Shown one piece after another: positions 63,942 to 64,000 of a stretch of 64,000 bases of DNA. The notes beneath the pieces were generated by a model. The model was not told the origin of the DNA. It saw only the letters and a program-made list of their open reading frames with translations, and did not search any database. The stretch is from Hydrogenovibrio halophilus DSM 15072 (GTDB taxonomy: Bacteria > Pseudomonadota > Gammaproteobacteria > Thiomicrospirales > Thiomicrospiraceae). Position 1 is the stretch's first letter. Every line of letters starts with the position of its first letter. The position numbers were made by a program, and so were the translations under genes. Location: contig NZ_KB913033.1 in assembly GCF_000384235.1 (NCBI RefSeq), forward strand, positions 558,001 to 622,000, in the 5' to 3' direction.

Positions 63942-63953
63942 ACCAGGCTTGGT
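63942..63953. repeat. Near-copy of the palindrome (11 of 12), after the last MCP
   Basis: ACCAGGCTTGGT. The single change turns one CCTGG into CTTGG, the change expected from deamination of a methylated inner C of a CCWGG site. Confidence 0.7.
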
Positions 63954-64000
63954 AACTTTTACCAACAACCCTACCTGCGACAACGTCTGATGAGCGGTGT

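Noticed and set aside
2844-63953. Palindrome copies as a CRISPR array or insertion-sequence ends
   Set aside because: Copies are kilobases apart, not regularly spaced with short spacers, and no transposase or cas gene is present.

Overview
This 64 kb window is a chromosomal segment of a moderately GC-rich gammaproteobacterium. Support comes from an E. coli-like cell-wall gene order, GreB, an RfaE-type HldE, KdsD/WaaA, Lnt-CorC-YbeY-PhoH-MiaB, HrpB and a type A RNase P RNA. A complete ectABC-ask operon points to a saline or marine habitat, and four chemoreceptor or GGDEF-type membrane sensors indicate a motile, surface-responsive cell. No phage, insertion sequence, CRISPR array or rRNA operon was seen. 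The genus cannot be fixed from the sequence alone.

Layout. 1-2.2 kb: the end of an unknown gene and a chemoreceptor (MCP). 2.3-16 kb (minus strand): the dcw cluster mraZ-rsmH-ftsZ-ftsL-ftsI-murE-murF-mraY-murD-ftsW-murG followed by a coupled short-chain dehydrogenase. ftsZ sits second-third in the cluster instead of at its end, and murC, murB, ddl, ftsQ and ftsA are absent. 16-22.9 kb: an AT-rich gap, rnpB, a DUF2062 protein coupled to a PAS-GGDEF protein, hrpB, tRNA-Arg(CCT) and a secreted protein of unknown function. 22.9-25.4 kb (minus): thioredoxin-like protein, TolC-like protein and a short adaptor, with no pump. 25.5-30.6 kb (minus): ectA-ectB-ectC-ask plus a TPR membrane protein, with a strong promoter, a long leader and a terminator. 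30.6-32.5 kb: a 93-aa protein, an LPP20-like lipoprotein, greB and a DUF3392 protein. 32.6-46.6 kb (minus): hldE-gmhA followed by a full glycogen set glk-glgC-GH57-malQ-glgB-glgA-glgP. 46.7-51.2 kb: pagL-kdsD-waaA (plus) convergent with lnt. 51.2-57.4 kb (minus): corC, ybeY, phoH, miaB, hemN and a flavin reductase-like protein. 57.6-64 kb: an ammonium transporter-GGDEF fusion, an MCP with a zinc-binding CZB domain and another MCP.

The most unusual signal is not a gene. The 12-bp perfect palindrome ACCAGGCCTGGT occurs 14 times in the window (about 0.004 expected by chance for a random 12-mer), with at least six one-mismatch copies. It is spread about every 4-5 kb. Half of the exact copies lie in the small intergenic fraction, and copies inside genes are almost always read in the frame that encodes Gln-Ala-Trp. 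Two copies extend to 28-30 bp perfect palindromes, one of them inside murE. It consists of two abutting CCWGG sites around a central AGGCCT. It behaves like a genome-wide iterated palindrome or a protein-binding site whose partner is unknown.
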